Positions 45,998 to 59,877 of a DNA stretch of 64,000 nt are shown here, in pieces (within the stretch, counting starts at the first letter, position 1; each line of letters opens with the position of its first letter). The stretch is taken from NCBI RefSeq assembly GCF_011089885.1, contig NZ_JAANBD010000027.1, forward strand, positions 248,001 through 312,000, written 5' to 3'. This DNA is from Thioalkalivibrio sp. XN279 (GTDB taxonomy: Bacteria; Pseudomonadota; Gammaproteobacteria; Steroidobacterales; XN24). The position numbers and the translations under genes were made by a program. The notes under the pieces were generated by a model, which was given only the letters and a program-made list of their open reading frames with translations, did no database searches and was not told where the DNA came from.

Positions 45998-46093
45998 GTC
46001 TTCAACTCCAGCAGGCCAGCCGATGGCGCCGGAGCGTAGCACAGGACGCCAGGCAGCAATATTACGCGCGCGTGACAGTCGCCATGGCCCCAC

Positions 46094-46759
46094 TCATGAC
46101 CGCTGGCGCACGTAAAACATTTCGTCGTACAGCCGCACCCACTCGGGCCGGTAGACGATAAACATGCTGGCCAGGGCGCCGTTGATAAAGGCCTCGGGAA
46201 ACAGCACCAGCGGCAGGAAGGCCCACAGGGACGCGCCCGGACCGCCGGGCAGCGGTTGCCCGGTCATGCCGAGCAGCCCTGTCGCAGCCAGCCAGGTCGC
46301 CAGCGCTGCTGCGCCCGCGCCGAAAAAGCCGCACACGAAAATGAAGACAAAGGGATTGCGCGGCAGCCGGAAGCGCGCGCCCCAGGCCACGGCCCAGCTC
46401 ACCGCCGCCGGCAGCGCCGCGCTCAGCATCCAGCCCAGCGGCGCTGCACCTGGCGCGCTCCTGCCCGCCACCACCAGCGCCAGCTCCGCCAGCGCAGCAG
46501 CCACCAGGGCCAGGCGCCAGCCCAGCAACAGCGCCACCAGCGGCGTACCGAGCACGTGCACCGCGATACCCGGATCGACCCGCGCGCTCACGCTCCACAG
46601 CACGGCCAGGGCCACGGCGGAGCCCAGCACGAGATGCAGGCGCTCGGGATGACCGCGCAGCGCCTTGAGGCCCGGCAGCGACATGGCGACCAACGCGGCG
46701 GCCATCAGCGCCAGCCAGGGTGACGCCGCCGCCGGCAGCAGGTGAAGCTCGAAATGCAT
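46094..46759 (-). CDS. CbiM-like / ECF-type permease membrane protein, stand-alone
   Basis: A 221-residue polytopic protein with six or seven hydrophobic segments. It starts MHFELHLLP and contains HVLGTPLVALLLGWRLAL, PRNPFVFIFVCGFFGAG and a final LFPEAFINGALASMFIVYRPEWV, which I associate with the CbiM/energy-coupling-factor permease superfamily. No CbiN, CbiQ or ATPase gene is adjacent, so cobalt uptake by an ECF complex is not supported here. An earlier in-frame start would add a leader inside the terminator region; 46759 is preferred. Confidence 0.68.
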   Translation of the reverse strand: MHFELHLLPAAASPWLALMAAALVAMSLPGLKALRGHPERLHLVLGSAVALAVLWSVSARVDPGIAVHVLGTPLVALLLGWRLALVAAALAELALVVAGRSAPGAAPLGWMLSAALPAAVSWAVAWGARFRLPRNPFVFIFVCGFFGAGAAALATWLAATGLLGMTGQPLPGGPGASLWAFLPLVLFPEAFINGALASMFIVYRPEWVRLYDEMFYVRQRS

Positions 46760-46791
46760 GGGTGGCGCGACAGCTCCGGCAGGAAAGGAAA

Positions 46792-46821
46792 CTGCCCGGA
46801 CGACGTGCATCGTCCGGGCAG
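46792..46821 (-). terminator. Intrinsic terminator of the OmpA-like gene
   Basis: A perfect 12-bp stem CTGCCCGGACGA/TCGTCCGGGCAG with a 6-nt loop. On the minus strand it is followed by TTTCCTTTCC. It lies about 27 bp after the OmpA-like gene stop and before the CbiM-like gene, so it separates the two minus-strand units. Confidence 0.78.
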
Positions 46822-46847
46822 GATCCTATTCTAGTCGCGACGGCTGC

Positions 46848-47591
46848 TCAGGGCCGGGCCACCACCCGCTCGTCCTTGTGTTCCAGGCGGATGTCCGCGC
46901 GCCGCTGCAAAGCCCAGCCGTCCGGGTCCGCCGGCGCCGCTGCGGGATCGAGCTGCGGCGCGCCGTGACCGGCGATGCTGATACGGTCCGCCGGGATGCC
47001 GGCCGCGAGCAGCTGGTCGCGGATGGCCGTGGCACGTGCCTCCGACAGCGAACGGTTCAGGACCTCGGTGCCGCGCGGATCCGCGTAGCCGTCGATGCGC
47101 ACCTCGAGCGAGGGCACGGCGCTCAACAACAGCGCCAGGGCCTCCAGGCTGTCGACTGCCTGGTCCGGCGGCTGTGCGCTGTTGGTGCGAAAGCCCACGC
47201 TGAACGCCAGGCCGTCGGCCAGCGCGGCGACGTCGGGGCGGGCCGCCGCCATGCGGCGCTCCTGCCCCAGCTCGCGGTCGAGTTCCGTGATGCGGGCCTG
47301 CAGCCGGGCGCGTTCGCCGGAGAGCTCGCGCTGCTCCGCGGCCAGCGCAGTCAACTGTCCCTCGAGCTCGCCGTTGCGCCGCGCCTCGACCTCGCGCTCG
47401 GCAGTGATGCCGCCGAGCGTCATCCCGGCGATCGCGCCGGGCGGCCCGCCGACGATGGCGCCGAGCACGCCGCCCACCACGATGCCGATGTCCGTCGTGC
47501 GCTTGCCTTCAGGCGGGTTCGCCGCCGACGCCAGTCCCGGCGCCGTTGCCAGGGCCGCCAGCGCGGCCAGCGTGATGATCCTGTTTCTCAT
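46848..47591 (-). CDS. OmpA-family protein with glycine-zipper segment
   Basis: A 247-residue exported protein: signal peptide (1-23), a glycine-zipper hydrophobic segment (about 34-62; GIVVGGVLGAIVGG), a coiled-coil helix (64-115) and a C-terminal OmpA peptidoglycan-binding domain (about 125-240) with the motif DGYADPRGTEVLNRSLSEARA. It probably tethers the outer membrane to peptidoglycan. It resembles PdsO of sortase systems, but no sortase gene is present. It has its own terminator at 46792. Confidence 0.83.
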   Translation of the reverse strand: MRNRIITLAALAALATAPGLASAANPPEGKRTTDIGIVVGGVLGAIVGGPPGAIAGMTLGGITAEREVEARRNGELEGQLTALAAEQRELSGERARLQARITELDRELGQERRMAAARPDVAALADGLAFSVGFRTNSAQPPDQAVDSLEALALLLSAVPSLEVRIDGYADPRGTEVLNRSLSEARATAIRDQLLAAGIPADRISIAGHGAPQLDPAAAPADPDGWALQRRADIRLEHKDERVVARP

Positions 47592-47708
47592 GTCTCGCGT
47601 CCTCCGTTAAAGCTGCGGACGGGGCGTCCGCTACGGGAGTCATTGCAACCCCCCGCAGGGACATCCCCGTGGCGCAGCCGGGGCGAAACACGGACCGATG
47701 ATGACGAA

Positions 47709-51646
<3,938 letters not shown>

Positions 51647-51650
<4 letters not shown>

Positions 51651-53578
51651 GGGGTTGCTTCCGCGCCGGCCGGCGCAACGAGCGTTTCAGCGACCCAGCC
51701 GCAGCGCAGCATCGCCTCGCCATAGTAGGGGTTGGCGATCTCCTCGCGCGGCTGCAGCCAGAAACCGTCGCGCCCCTGCACCATTGGGCAGACGGCGCGG
51801 TACACCGGCCCGGTGCCCGTCATGCCGAAAGACGCGGCCGCGGCGGTCAGCGCGTCGCTGAAGGCCTCGAACTGCCGTCGCTGGGGTTCCAGTTCGCCGG
51901 CACGCGCCACGCCGTCCAGCCCGGCGTGCATCTGGCGCGCCAGCGCGTTCCAGCGCTCGCGGGCGGACGCCCCTGCAAGCACGGTGGCGTCGACCTCGTG
52001 CAGCGCCGCATCCGTCGCCAGCGCGGCCGCGCGCGCAGCCTCGGGGTCGTCGTCGGCCAGCGCCTGCACCAGCGCAAACTGGGCGGTCACGAGGCGGCCG
52101 ATCTCGCGCTGGAAGCTCTCCGGTGCCGGCCCCACGTCCGCAGCCTGGTCGGCATGCCCTGCATGCTCCGTCGCGGTCGCTGCCGCCTCGTGCCCTGCGT
52201 GCTGCGCCTCCTCCTGCGCATGACCGTGCGCATGGCCCGGCGCCGCGCCGCCCTCAGGCCGCATCATGCTGGGCCGCCCGCGGATCTGCAGCTCGGCGTC
52301 GATCTTGAAGGCGCCCTGGCTCACCACCAGCTCACCCTCGCTCAGTCCGGCACGGACGACGTACCAGTCGCCCGCACGGGCCCCGAGCTCGACCTGCCTG
52401 GCCTCGAAAGTCGGACGCTCGGCGCCCGGCTGCTGCACATACACCAGCGCGCGCTTGCCGGTCAGGAGCGGTGCCGAGGCAGGTATGAGCAGGGATTCCT
52501 CGGCCTCCGCCACCCCGGCAACCGTGGCGCCGGCCGTGACGACACCGCGCACGAACATGCCCGGCTTCAGGCGCCCGTCGGGGTTGGGCACCTCGACCCG
52601 GACCTGTGCCGTGCGCTTGCGCGGATCCAGGACAGGATCGATGAACGCGACGTGGCCCGCGAAGGCATCGCCGGGATAAGCCTCGCTGGTCAGGCGGACC
52701 GGCTGCCCGGCCTTGAGCCAGCGTAGCTCGGACTCATAGACTTCGAGCTGCGCCCACAGCACGGAGAGATCCGCCAGCCGGTAAATCGGTGCGCCGGTGT
52801 CGACGTAGTCTCCGACCGCCACCATGCGCTCCAGTACCACGCCGCTCACCGGGGCCGGCACCGTGACGTGGTCCTCCACTTGCTCGCGCCGCTCCAGGGC
52901 CGCCACCTGCGCCGCGTCCAGGCCGAGCAGCCGCAGGCGATCACGCGCCGCCTCCACCGTGAGGCGCGTCGCTTCGCGCACCACGCCGATGCCCTCCTGC
53001 TCGAGTTCGCGCGCCGCCCGGATGGCGTGGAGCAATTCCTCCTGCGCTGCGATCAGACGGGGACTGAAGACTCGCGCCATGGGCTGGCCGGCCTCGACCT
53101 CGACACCGGTGAAATCGACGTACAGCCAGTCGATGCGCCCGGGAATCCAGGCCGAGATGGTGCGCAGGCGCGTCTCGTCCCGCTCCAGCATGCCGAACAG
53201 CGCGATCGGGACCTGCGCCGAACCGCGTGCCACCGGCGTCACCTCCACCCGCATCAGGGCCGCGGACCGGGGCGAGACGCTCAGCGTCGGCAGGTCGGTG
53301 TCCGCGCCGGCGCTTTCCTCTTCCGTCGGCACCGGGATCAGGTCCATGCCGCAGATGGGGCATTTTTCATCCGGGTCGGTGGAGCGCACCTGAGGATGCA
53401 TGGAGCAGGTGTACACGGCGCCGCCCGAGCTGGTGCCCGTGTCCGCGGCCGTCTCGACCCCGCTGGCGCTCACCGCCGCGTCGTCATCCCCGGAGAACAA
53501 GGCCGCGATGCCGAACCCCCCCAGCAGGCCGGCCACCAGCAGCAGCGGATAGAGAAGCTTTCTGAAACTCAGGGCCAT
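51647..53578 (-). CDS. RND periplasmic adaptor (CusB-like) with metal-binding domain
   Basis: A 643-residue membrane-fusion protein: N-terminal anchor (about 8-28), a heavy-metal-binding domain with C58, H61, C73 and C76 (YTCSMHP, CPICGMDLIP), barrel-sandwich and beta-barrel adaptor domains, a His-rich linker near 447-480 (HAHGHAQEEAQHAGHE) and a C-terminal DUF3347-like helical domain. It links the pump to TolC and probably hands over copper or silver. The length is about 230 residues above E. coli CusB because of the added metal domains. It is flanked by a 4-bp overlap with the pump and a 3-bp gap to the TolC gene. Confidence 0.88.
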
Positions 53579-53581
53579 CGT

Positions 53582-54943
53582 TCAATCCTCCTGGTCCGAA
53601 GCGAGACCCGGGTCGCCCGCCAGGGCTCTCACCCGGGCCGCGGCCACGGCCCGGTCAGCGGCCGCGCGTTCGCGCTCGAGCTCGAACTCGAGCAGGCTGC
53701 GCTGGCTGTCTATGAGATCCATGAAGCTTGCGTTGCCGGCACGGTATGCGGCCTCGGTAGCCTCCAGTGCATGGCGGGCCTTCGGCACCAGCGTGCCGCG
53801 GTACAGCCGCAACTTGCGCTCACCCTCGCGGTAGGCGAACAGCGCCGCCTGGAGTTCGGACTCGACCGCCAGTTCGCGCGCCCGCGCATCGCGGTCCGCA
53901 GCATGCAGGCGCGACCGCGCTTCATTCATTTCAGCGTCGAGACGCCCGCGCCGGATCGGCAGGTTCACGGAGATCATGCCGACCAGCATGTCGGCGCCGC
54001 CGCCATCCATCGCCGCCATGCGGCCGCTGCCCTCGCGCGCATATTCGAGGCCGAGACGGACATCGGGGTAATAGGCCTTTTCCGCCAGCGCCACGCCATG
54101 GCGTTCGCGCTCGATCTCGTGGCGCGCCGCCTGCAGCTGCGGGTTCCACTCGCGCGCCAGGGCCAGCCATGCCGCATCGTCGCGCTCCGGCAGCACGGCC
54201 ACCGGCTGGCGGGACGGCGCGGCAGGTTCCGGCAGCCGGGCGTGGGCGGGACGGCCCAGCAAGGCGTTGAGCCGGGCCGCACGAGGTCCCAGCTGGTCCA
54301 GCAGGGAGCGCAGCCGGTCGTCCAGCCGCCCCATCTCCACCTGCGCCCGGCTGACGTCCGCCTGGCTGCCGGCATCCGCCCGGTACAGTGCGCGCGCGAC
54401 GGCCTCGAGGCGCATGACCAGGTCCCGGTTGGCGCGCGCCGTACCTGCTGCCTCGTGCACCCAGGCGTATTCGAACCAGGCCGCCGTGACCTGCTCCGCC
54501 AGTGCCAGTCGCAGCGCCTCGTAGCGGCGCCGTTCCGCATGCGCGCCCTCGGCCGCGGCATCGGCGCGCAAGCCCCGCTTGCCGAACCAGGGGAAAGCCT
54601 GCGACACGGAATAGCGCTCACCCATGTAATCGGTGCCGGCATCGACCTGGTCCAGCACCACGCCCAGCCCGAGCTGGGGATCGGGCAGCGCTCCCGCCTG
54701 CGGCACCTCCTGCTCCGCTGCCTGCCAGCGATGCAGCGCCGCCTCCAGCTGCGGGTTGTGCGCCTCGGCGTAGGCGATCAGCTCATCCAGCCCGGCCTCC
54801 TGGCCCGGGCCGGTCGCCTCGTCGGCCGCAGTTACGGCAGACGCCAACAGGCAAAGAAGCACGGCCAGCCGGGGACACAGGGCCGGGCCGGACGCATGGA
54901 TGCGACAATTGCGGCCGGATGCGGCCGCGCGGAAAAACGACAT
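53582..54943 (-). CDS. TolC-family outer-membrane efflux protein (CusC-like)
   Basis: A 453-residue protein with a signal peptide (about 25-40, after a basic leader), two internally repeated coiled-coil and barrel halves, and the OEP-type motif SLPFPWFGKRGLRADAAAEGA-like VSQAFPWFGKRGLR near 115-128. The end is rich in Ala/Arg helices (EFELERERAAADRAVA). It forms the outer-membrane duct for the RND pump. It is first of the three pump genes in transcript order, behind the small Cys-rich protein. Confidence 0.87.
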   Translation of the reverse strand: MSFFRAAASGRNCRIHASGPALCPRLAVLLCLLASAVTAADEATGPGQEAGLDELIAYAEAHNPQLEAALHRWQAAEQEVPQAGALPDPQLGLGVVLDQVDAGTDYMGERYSVSQAFPWFGKRGLRADAAAEGAHAERRRYEALRLALAEQVTAAWFEYAWVHEAAGTARANRDLVMRLEAVARALYRADAGSQADVSRAQVEMGRLDDRLRSLLDQLGPRAARLNALLGRPAHARLPEPAAPSRQPVAVLPERDDAAWLALAREWNPQLQAARHEIERERHGVALAEKAYYPDVRLGLEYAREGSGRMAAMDGGGADMLVGMISVNLPIRRGRLDAEMNEARSRLHAADRDARARELAVESELQAALFAYREGERKLRLYRGTLVPKARHALEATEAAYRAGNASFMDLIDSQRSLLEFELERERAAADRAVAAARVRALAGDPGLASDQED

Positions 54944-54988
54944 GAAACACCTCCGTGGACTCGAGAAGAACGACTCGAATCGAAGGTG

Positions 54989-55378
54989 CTAATCGTTGAG
55001 GACGCAGTGCCTCAGGTGCAGGCGCGGCCCACCCGGGTCGGGTGGAGCGCGGACCAGGTAGGTCTCCGGCCCCTGCTGGACGACAGGCAGGGCGACCGCG
55101 GCGAGCGCCAGCGGCGGCAGCGCCACCAGCTCGACTTCGACCTTGGGCGCCGCAGGTGAGCGGCCGTCGAAGTCGTAGCCCTCGATGTAGCTGCAGCTGC
55201 CCGTGCCGTCCGGCTCATGGCACGGCGGCGGCGGGTCGGGGCAATGGGGACAGTCCCCGCCGGCAAGCATTTCCGCGGCCATCAGGCACGGGGCCACGGC
55301 CATGCTGGCCCACACCGCCACGAACAACGTGGCGGCAAAACCGGCAATACCGCGACTGTGGCGACGAAGTGACTTCAT
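54989..55378 (-). CDS. Secreted Cys-rich small protein heading the metal-efflux operon
   Basis: A 129-residue protein with a hydrophobic signal (about 12-35) and a cluster of potential metal ligands, CPHCPDPPPPCHEP, followed by SCSYIEGYDFDGR. The second half is Val/Leu-rich with a final HLRHCVLND. It lies 45 bp before the TolC gene on the same strand. I recognise no named family. The His/Cys cluster and position suggest a periplasmic metal-binding accessory of the efflux system, similar in style to short proteins that precede cus/czc operons elsewhere. Confidence 0.68.
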   Translation of the reverse strand: MKSLRRHSRGIAGFAATLFVAVWASMAVAPCLMAAEMLAGGDCPHCPDPPPPCHEPDGTGSCSYIEGYDFDGRSPAAPKVEVELVALPPLALAAVALPVVQQGPETYLVRAPPDPGGPRLHLRHCVLND

Positions 55379-55492
55379 GCTGCGCTCAGACCCAGAAGCA
55401 GCAAGACTAGTTCCGCGGCCTGCGCTTGTGCAAGCCGGCAGGCGTCGCACTGTGCGCCGCGTCACGCCCGGCGCCGTGCGGTGAGCGGTGAA

Positions 55493-56377
55493 TCAGTGTC
55501 CCATGCGACGCAGCGCGGCGATGCGCTCGTCCAGCGGCGGATGGGTCATGAACAGGCGCTTCAGGCCGGAGGCACGGTGCCCGGAGATGCCGAAGGCCGA
55601 GAGCTGGTCCGGCAGCGCGGCGTTGTGCCCCTGCTTCAGTTTCTCCAGCGCCGAGATCATTTTCTCCCGTCCCGCCAGGCGCGCGCCGCCCGCGTCGGCA
55701 CGGAACTCGCGCTGGCGCGAGAACCACATCACGATCATGCTGGCGAGAATGCCCAGCACCAGCTGCGCGACGATGGTCACGATCCAGAAGCCGGGCCCGT
55801 GACCGCGCTCGGTGCGGAACACCAGGCGGTCCACGAGGTGGCCGATGACGCGCGAGAAGAAAATGACGAAGGTGTTCACCACGCCCTGGATCAGGGTGAG
55901 GGTGACCATGTCGCCGTTGGCCACGTGGCTGACTTCGTGCGCCAGCACCGCCTCGACCTCTTCGCGCCGCATGTTGTGCAGCAGGCCGGTGCTGACGGCC
56001 ACCAGCGCGTGGTCACGCCGCGCACCCGTGGCGAAGGCGTTCGGCTCCGGGGCATCGTAGATCGCCACCTCGGGCATGCCGATCCCGGCCTCGCGCGCCT
56101 GGCGGCGCACCGTCTCGAACAGCCAGGTCTCGACCTGGTTGGAGGGCTGCGTGATGACCTTGGCGCCGGTCATGCGCTTGGCGCTCCACTTGGAGATGGC
56201 CAGCGAGATGAAAGAACCACCGAAACCGAAGATCGCGGCGAACACCAACAGCTGGCCGAGGTCGAGGTCGACGCCCTGCTGGTCGAGGATGCCCTCGAAA
56301 CCGATCAGGCTGAGCACGATCGACATCACCAGCAACACGGCGATGTTGGTGGCCAGGAACAGGAAGATGCGCTTCAT
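55493..56377 (-). CDS. htpX: Membrane zinc protease HtpX
   Basis: A 294-residue M48B protease with four hydrophobic segments (about 3-22, 33-52, 157-180, 194-215). The zinc motif HEVSHV begins near residue 142, and the third ligand region is [11 protein letters not shown]. It degrades damaged membrane proteins together with FtsH. Length and motifs match E. coli HtpX (293 residues). The start is ATG at 56377 after GGAGAG. It stands alone between the metal operon and the PTPS-like gene. Confidence 0.95.
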   Translation of the reverse strand: MKRIFLFLATNIAVLLVMSIVLSLIGFEGILDQQGVDLDLGQLLVFAAIFGFGGSFISLAISKWSAKRMTGAKVITQPSNQVETWLFETVRRQAREAGIGMPEVAIYDAPEPNAFATGARRDHALVAVSTGLLHNMRREEVEAVLAHEVSHVANGDMVTLTLIQGVVNTFVIFFSRVIGHLVDRLVFRTERGHGPGFWIVTIVAQLVLGILASMIVMWFSRQREFRADAGGARLAGREKMISALEKLKQGHNAALPDQLSAFGISGHRASGLKRLFMTHPPLDERIAALRRMGH

Positions 56378-56477
56378 CCGGACTCTCCTCTCGCGCCGCC
56401 CCGGCGCCGCCCAAAAAGTGGGGGCAACCCGCCCCGATTACAAGACCGTACGCCCGCCGGCAGGTTCCGTCCGGCCG

Positions 56478-57329
56478 TCAGGAACCTTCCGCCACCGCGC
56501 CCTTGTTGATTCCTTCATAGGCCCGGACGCGAAAGTGCGTGTCCGGGCTGAGACGCGTCAGCTCGGCCGCGACATAGGCCGCCAGGCACTCCACCGTCGT
56601 ATCGTGGGGCACCAGCTCGCAGCGCTCACGCCACAGCTCCATCTCGAACTCGCCCTGCCCGGACTGGTAGGCGAAGCGCCAGGCCGGGCGATCGCCCAGC
56701 GTCGTCTCGGCCACCAGGTCTTCCGCGGAGCCCAGGTAGATATCGCGCCAGCGATCCGCCCAGTAGCGCTCCCAGTGATCATTGCGCCGGTCGTCGGCAT
56801 AGACCTGGATCCGCGAACGATGGCCGTGTGCGATGCGCTGGCAGTTGCCGGCGTGGCGCTTGAGGCCGTGACTGTAGTGGTAGTACGCGCCGGGCGCGGC
56901 CTCCTCGCGCAGCGCCACCCGCACCGCATGCACGTTCGCCGGCATCACCGCCGCCACGCAGCTTTCCAGCGCCGCCTGCAGCACCGGCATGGTGACCGCC
57001 GCGGTGTCGAGGACGCAGACGGCCTCGCCGGGCGAGCGCAGTCGCAGGCCGGCAGCCGGCGCCTCCACGCGCACCTCGCCGCTGGCGGCCGACACCGCGA
57101 TTTCCAGCCAGCCGCAGCCGGCCGGCACCAGCAGCTTGTGATCGGCAAAATCCTCCATCGCGTCGCGCGCGATGCGCTTGACCTCGCCGAAGTCCAGCAC
57201 CATCGACTGCGGGTCGAGCTCGCCTTCCAGCTCCAGGTCCACGATCCAGCTCTCGCCCACCAGCCCGCGCTCCCGATCGAGGCGCGAGAAGTCGAGTACC
57301 GTCAGGTGTTCCACGAACAGGCAGGCCAT
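56478..57329 (-). CDS. Tandem 6-pyruvoyl-tetrahydropterin synthase-like protein
   Basis: A 283-residue protein of two PTPS/QueD-type domains. The N-terminal copy (about 1-118) keeps the strand pattern VDLELEGELDPQSMVLDFGEVK but lacks the zinc histidines. The C-terminal copy (about 119-283) keeps GLKRHAGNCQRIAHGHRSRIQ, with the metal His residues and a Cys, and DTTVECLAAYVAAEL. Single-domain relatives make 6-carboxytetrahydropterin for queuosine or act in pterin synthesis. This fused type could be an active-site/scaffold pair. No que genes are adjacent. It is divergent from the CorA gene. Confidence 0.82.
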   Translation of the reverse strand: MACLFVEHLTVLDFSRLDRERGLVGESWIVDLELEGELDPQSMVLDFGEVKRIARDAMEDFADHKLLVPAGCGWLEIAVSAASGEVRVEAPAAGLRLRSPGEAVCVLDTAAVTMPVLQAALESCVAAVMPANVHAVRVALREEAAPGAYYHYSHGLKRHAGNCQRIAHGHRSRIQVYADDRRNDHWERYWADRWRDIYLGSAEDLVAETTLGDRPAWRFAYQSGQGEFEMELWRERCELVPHDTTVECLAAYVAAELTRLSPDTHFRVRAYEGINKGAVAEGS

Positions 57330-57417
57330 GGGCCGATTGTAACGCGCCCCTGTTGCAGATCGGCGTCCCGTGAGAGGCTATAGGCGTTCGAGCAGCTATC
57401 CGGGAGGAGCACTTACC

Positions 57418-58500
57418 GTGAGCCCGCGCGACACCGTCCGCCGGCGCATCCAGCCTGGCACCGCCCCCGGCCACGCGATCGAGTCCGTGGCCGCCGACGT
57501 CGCCGGCGCTGCGGTCCACTGGCTGCGCTACAGCAGCACGGTCTTCGAGGAACGGACGCAGTCCGGGCTCGCCGATGCGCTCGAAGGCGTGGCGGCGGAC
57601 ACGGTCGACTGGCTGCATTTCGACGGCGTGCCGGACGCCACCGCGTTGCGCTGGCTGCACGAGCGCCTGGGGCTCGACTCCCTGGCGCTGGAAGACGTGC
57701 ACAACGGCCAGCAACGCACCAAGCTGGAGCTCTACGAAGGGCACGCCTTCATGGTCGTCTCGGTGCCGCTGCTGAGGAACGCCGAGTTGTCGCTGGAGCA
57801 GCTCAGCCTGTTCCTCGGGCCGCACTGGGTCATCAGCTTCTGGTCCGGGGACCCGGCCTTGCTCGAGCCGGTACGCCAGCGGCTGCGCAAGAGCGTGTCC
57901 GGACGCATCCGCAAGCGCGGCGCCGACTACCTGTTCTACTGCCTGGTCGACGTCGCCGTGGACAGCTGCTTTCCGGCGCTGGAGGAGCTGCGCGAGCAGA
58001 TCGAGACGCTGGAGGACCAGCTCCTCGAGGACGCGCGCGACTTGGAGGTGGGAGAGATTCATGCCATCCGGCGCAAGCTGTCCTCGCTGCGCCGGCTGGT
58101 GCTGCCCGGGCTGACCGCGCTGCAGCAGCTGCTGCACGACGAGGAGTCGCCGCTGCAAGACACCACGCGACGCTACGTGCGCGACGTGCTCGACCACCAG
58201 GCGCGGGTGGGCGACCAGGTCGACAATCTCACCGAGCTGAGCGCCAGCCTGCACGAGATGCACCTCAGCGCCATCAGCCAGCGCATGAACGACGTCATGC
58301 GCCTGCTCACGGTGATCGCGACCATCTTCATCCCCCTGACTTTCATCGCCGGCGTGTACGGCATGAACTTCGATCCGGACGCCAGCCCGTGGAACATGCC
58401 GGAGCTGCGCTCGCGCTTCGGCTACCCGGCGGTGCTACTGCTTTTCCTCGTCGTCGGCGCCGGCATGGCCTGGCTGTTCCGCCGCCGGGACTGGCTCTGA
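57418..58500 (+). CDS. CorA/ZntB-family divalent metal transporter
   Basis: A 360-residue protein with a large soluble N-terminal domain and two C-terminal membrane helices (about 301-321 and 336-354). The channel signature YGMNF follows the first (VIATIFIPLTFIAGVYGMNF). The family funnel helices (LEELREQIETLEDQLLEDARD) are clear. It moves Mg, Co or Zn ions; the substrate is unresolved. GTG at 57418 follows GGGAGGAG with a 9-nt gap. The protease/RimK/deacylase genes follow directly on the same strand. Confidence 0.9.
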   Translation: MSPRDTVRRRIQPGTAPGHAIESVAADVAGAAVHWLRYSSTVFEERTQSGLADALEGVAADTVDWLHFDGVPDATALRWLHERLGLDSLALEDVHNGQQRTKLELYEGHAFMVVSVPLLRNAELSLEQLSLFLGPHWVISFWSGDPALLEPVRQRLRKSVSGRIRKRGADYLFYCLVDVAVDSCFPALEELREQIETLEDQLLEDARDLEVGEIHAIRRKLSSLRRLVLPGLTALQQLLHDEESPLQDTTRRYVRDVLDHQARVGDQVDNLTELSASLHEMHLSAISQRMNDVMRLLTVIATIFIPLTFIAGVYGMNFDPDASPWNMPELRSRFGYPAVLLLFLVVGAGMAWLFRRRDWL

Positions 58501-58503
58501 GCG

Positions 58504-58968
58504 ATGGCCGGCAGCGCGGCGCGAACCACCCTCGGCTGGCGCGAATGGGTCGCGCTGCCAGAGCTGGGCATCCCGCGCCTCAAGGCCAAGGTGGACACCG
58601 GGGCGCGCACCTCGGCCCTGCATGCCTTCGAGCTGGAAGCGTTCCAGCGCGACGGCGTCCGCTGGGTGCGGTTCGCCGTGCATCCCGACCAGTATGATCG
58701 CAGCCAGGTGATCCGCTGCGAGGCGCCGGTGCTCGACCGGCGCCTGGTGTCCGACTCGGGCGGGCACCGCGAGCAGCGCTGGGTCATCGCCAGCACACTG
58801 CGCCTCGGCGCCCACGCCTGGCCCATCGAAATGACGCTGACCGACCGCGACACCATGCGTTTCCGCATGCTGCTCGGGCGCACCGCGCTGCGCGGACGCT
58901 TCACGGTCGATCCCGCCCGCTCTTATTGCATGGGCGGGGCTCCGGGCCCCGCCACGGAGAAACGCTGA
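58504..58968 (+). CDS. Retropepsin-like ATP-grasp-associated protease (RimB-type)
   Basis: A 154-residue protein with one aspartic-protease-like motif, [11 protein letters not shown] (31-41), plus a mid-strand [22 protein letters not shown]. This is the PF05618 (putative ATP-dependent zinc protease) family, whose member RimB removes the poly-glutamate tails added to ribosomal protein S6 by RimK. It lies 3 bp after the CorA gene and shares TGATG with rimK. A small GC hairpin (58933-58953) precedes the rimK start. Confidence 0.85.
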   Translation: MAGSAARTTLGWREWVALPELGIPRLKAKVDTGARTSALHAFELEAFQRDGVRWVRFAVHPDQYDRSQVIRCEAPVLDRRLVSDSGGHREQRWVIASTLRLGAHAWPIEMTLTDRDTMRFRMLLGRTALRGRFTVDPARSYCMGGAPGPATEKR

Positions 58969-59873
58969 TGCACATCGCCATCCTGTCGCGCAACCGGCAT
59001 CTCTATTCCACCCGCCGCCTCATCGAGGCGGCCCGCGAGCGCGGCCACGAGGTCAGCGTCATCGACCCGCTGAAGTGCGTCATGGACGTGACCTCGCGCC
59101 GCCCGAGCGTCTACTACCGCGGCGAGACGCTGCCGCGCTACGACGCGGTGATCCCCCGCATCGGCGCGTCGGTGACCTTCTACGCCCTGGCGGTGCTGCG
59201 CCAGTTCGAGGTCATGGGCGTGTATCCCGCCAATGAATCCGTGGCCATCGGGCGCAGCCGCGACAAGCTGCGCTCCCTGCAGCTGCTGGCGCGCGCCGGC
59301 GTCGGCATGCCCGTCACCGCCTTCGCACATTCGCCGGACGACACCCAGACGCTGGTCAGGCTGGTGGGCGGCGCGCCGCTGGTGCTCAAGCTGCTGCAGG
59401 GCACGCAGGGCCGCGGCGTGGTGCTGGCGGAAACGCAGCAGGCAGCCGAGAGCGTCATCGACGCCTTCCGCGAGCTGGACGCCAACTTCCTCGTACAGCA
59501 GTTCATTCACGAGGCGGGCGGCGCCGACATCCGGGCCTTCGTCATCGGCGACCGGGTCGTCGCCGCCATGCTGCGGCAGGCGAAGGAGGGCGAGTTCCGC
59601 TCCAACCTGCACCGCGGCGGATCGGCCTCGGTAGTCAAGCTCAGCCCCCAGGAACGGGCCACGGCGGTGCGCGCCGCGAAGACCGTCGGACTCAACGTGG
59701 CCGGCGTGGACATCGTGCGCGGCCACGACGGCCCGCTGGTGCTCGAGGTCAACTCCTCGCCCGGCCTCGAGGGCATCGAGGCCGCCACCGGCAAGGACGT
59801 GGCCGGAATGGTGATCGGCTTCCTCGAGAAGCAGGCCCGTCCCGGCCGTACGCGCACCCGCGGCAAGGGGTGA
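58968..59873 (+). CDS. rimK: ATP-grasp ribosomal protein S6 glutamate ligase
   Basis: A 301-residue ATP-grasp ligase adding glutamates to the C-terminus of ribosomal protein S6. RimK features are the N-terminal [18 protein letters not shown], the central [18 protein letters not shown] nucleotide loop (about 139-156), [23 protein letters not shown], and the metal site [14 protein letters not shown] near 261-274. Length matches E. coli RimK (300). It is coupled to the upstream protease by a TGATG junction. Confidence 0.93.
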   Translation: MHIAILSRNRHLYSTRRLIEAARERGHEVSVIDPLKCVMDVTSRRPSVYYRGETLPRYDAVIPRIGASVTFYALAVLRQFEVMGVYPANESVAIGRSRDKLRSLQLLARAGVGMPVTAFAHSPDDTQTLVRLVGGAPLVLKLLQGTQGRGVVLAETQQAAESVIDAFRELDANFLVQQFIHEAGGADIRAFVIGDRVVAAMLRQAKEGEFRSNLHRGGSASVVKLSPQERATAVRAAKTVGLNVAGVDIVRGHDGPLVLEVNSSPGLEGIEAATGKDVAGMVIGFLEKQARPGRTRTRGKG

Positions 59874-59877
59874 AGCC

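Noticed and set aside
46848-47591. PdsO (sortase-associated OmpA protein)
   Set aside because: Size and glycine-zipper layout are similar, but no sortase, sortase target or two-component genes are nearby.
47615-47631. Small hairpin as terminator of the metal-efflux operon
   Set aside because: Stem of only 6 bp with a broken T-tract on the minus strand; too weak to annotate.
58933-58953. Hairpin before rimK as a terminator
   Set aside because: Perfect 8-bp stem, but it lies within the protease coding sequence and has no T-tract; more likely a by-product of GC-rich codons.
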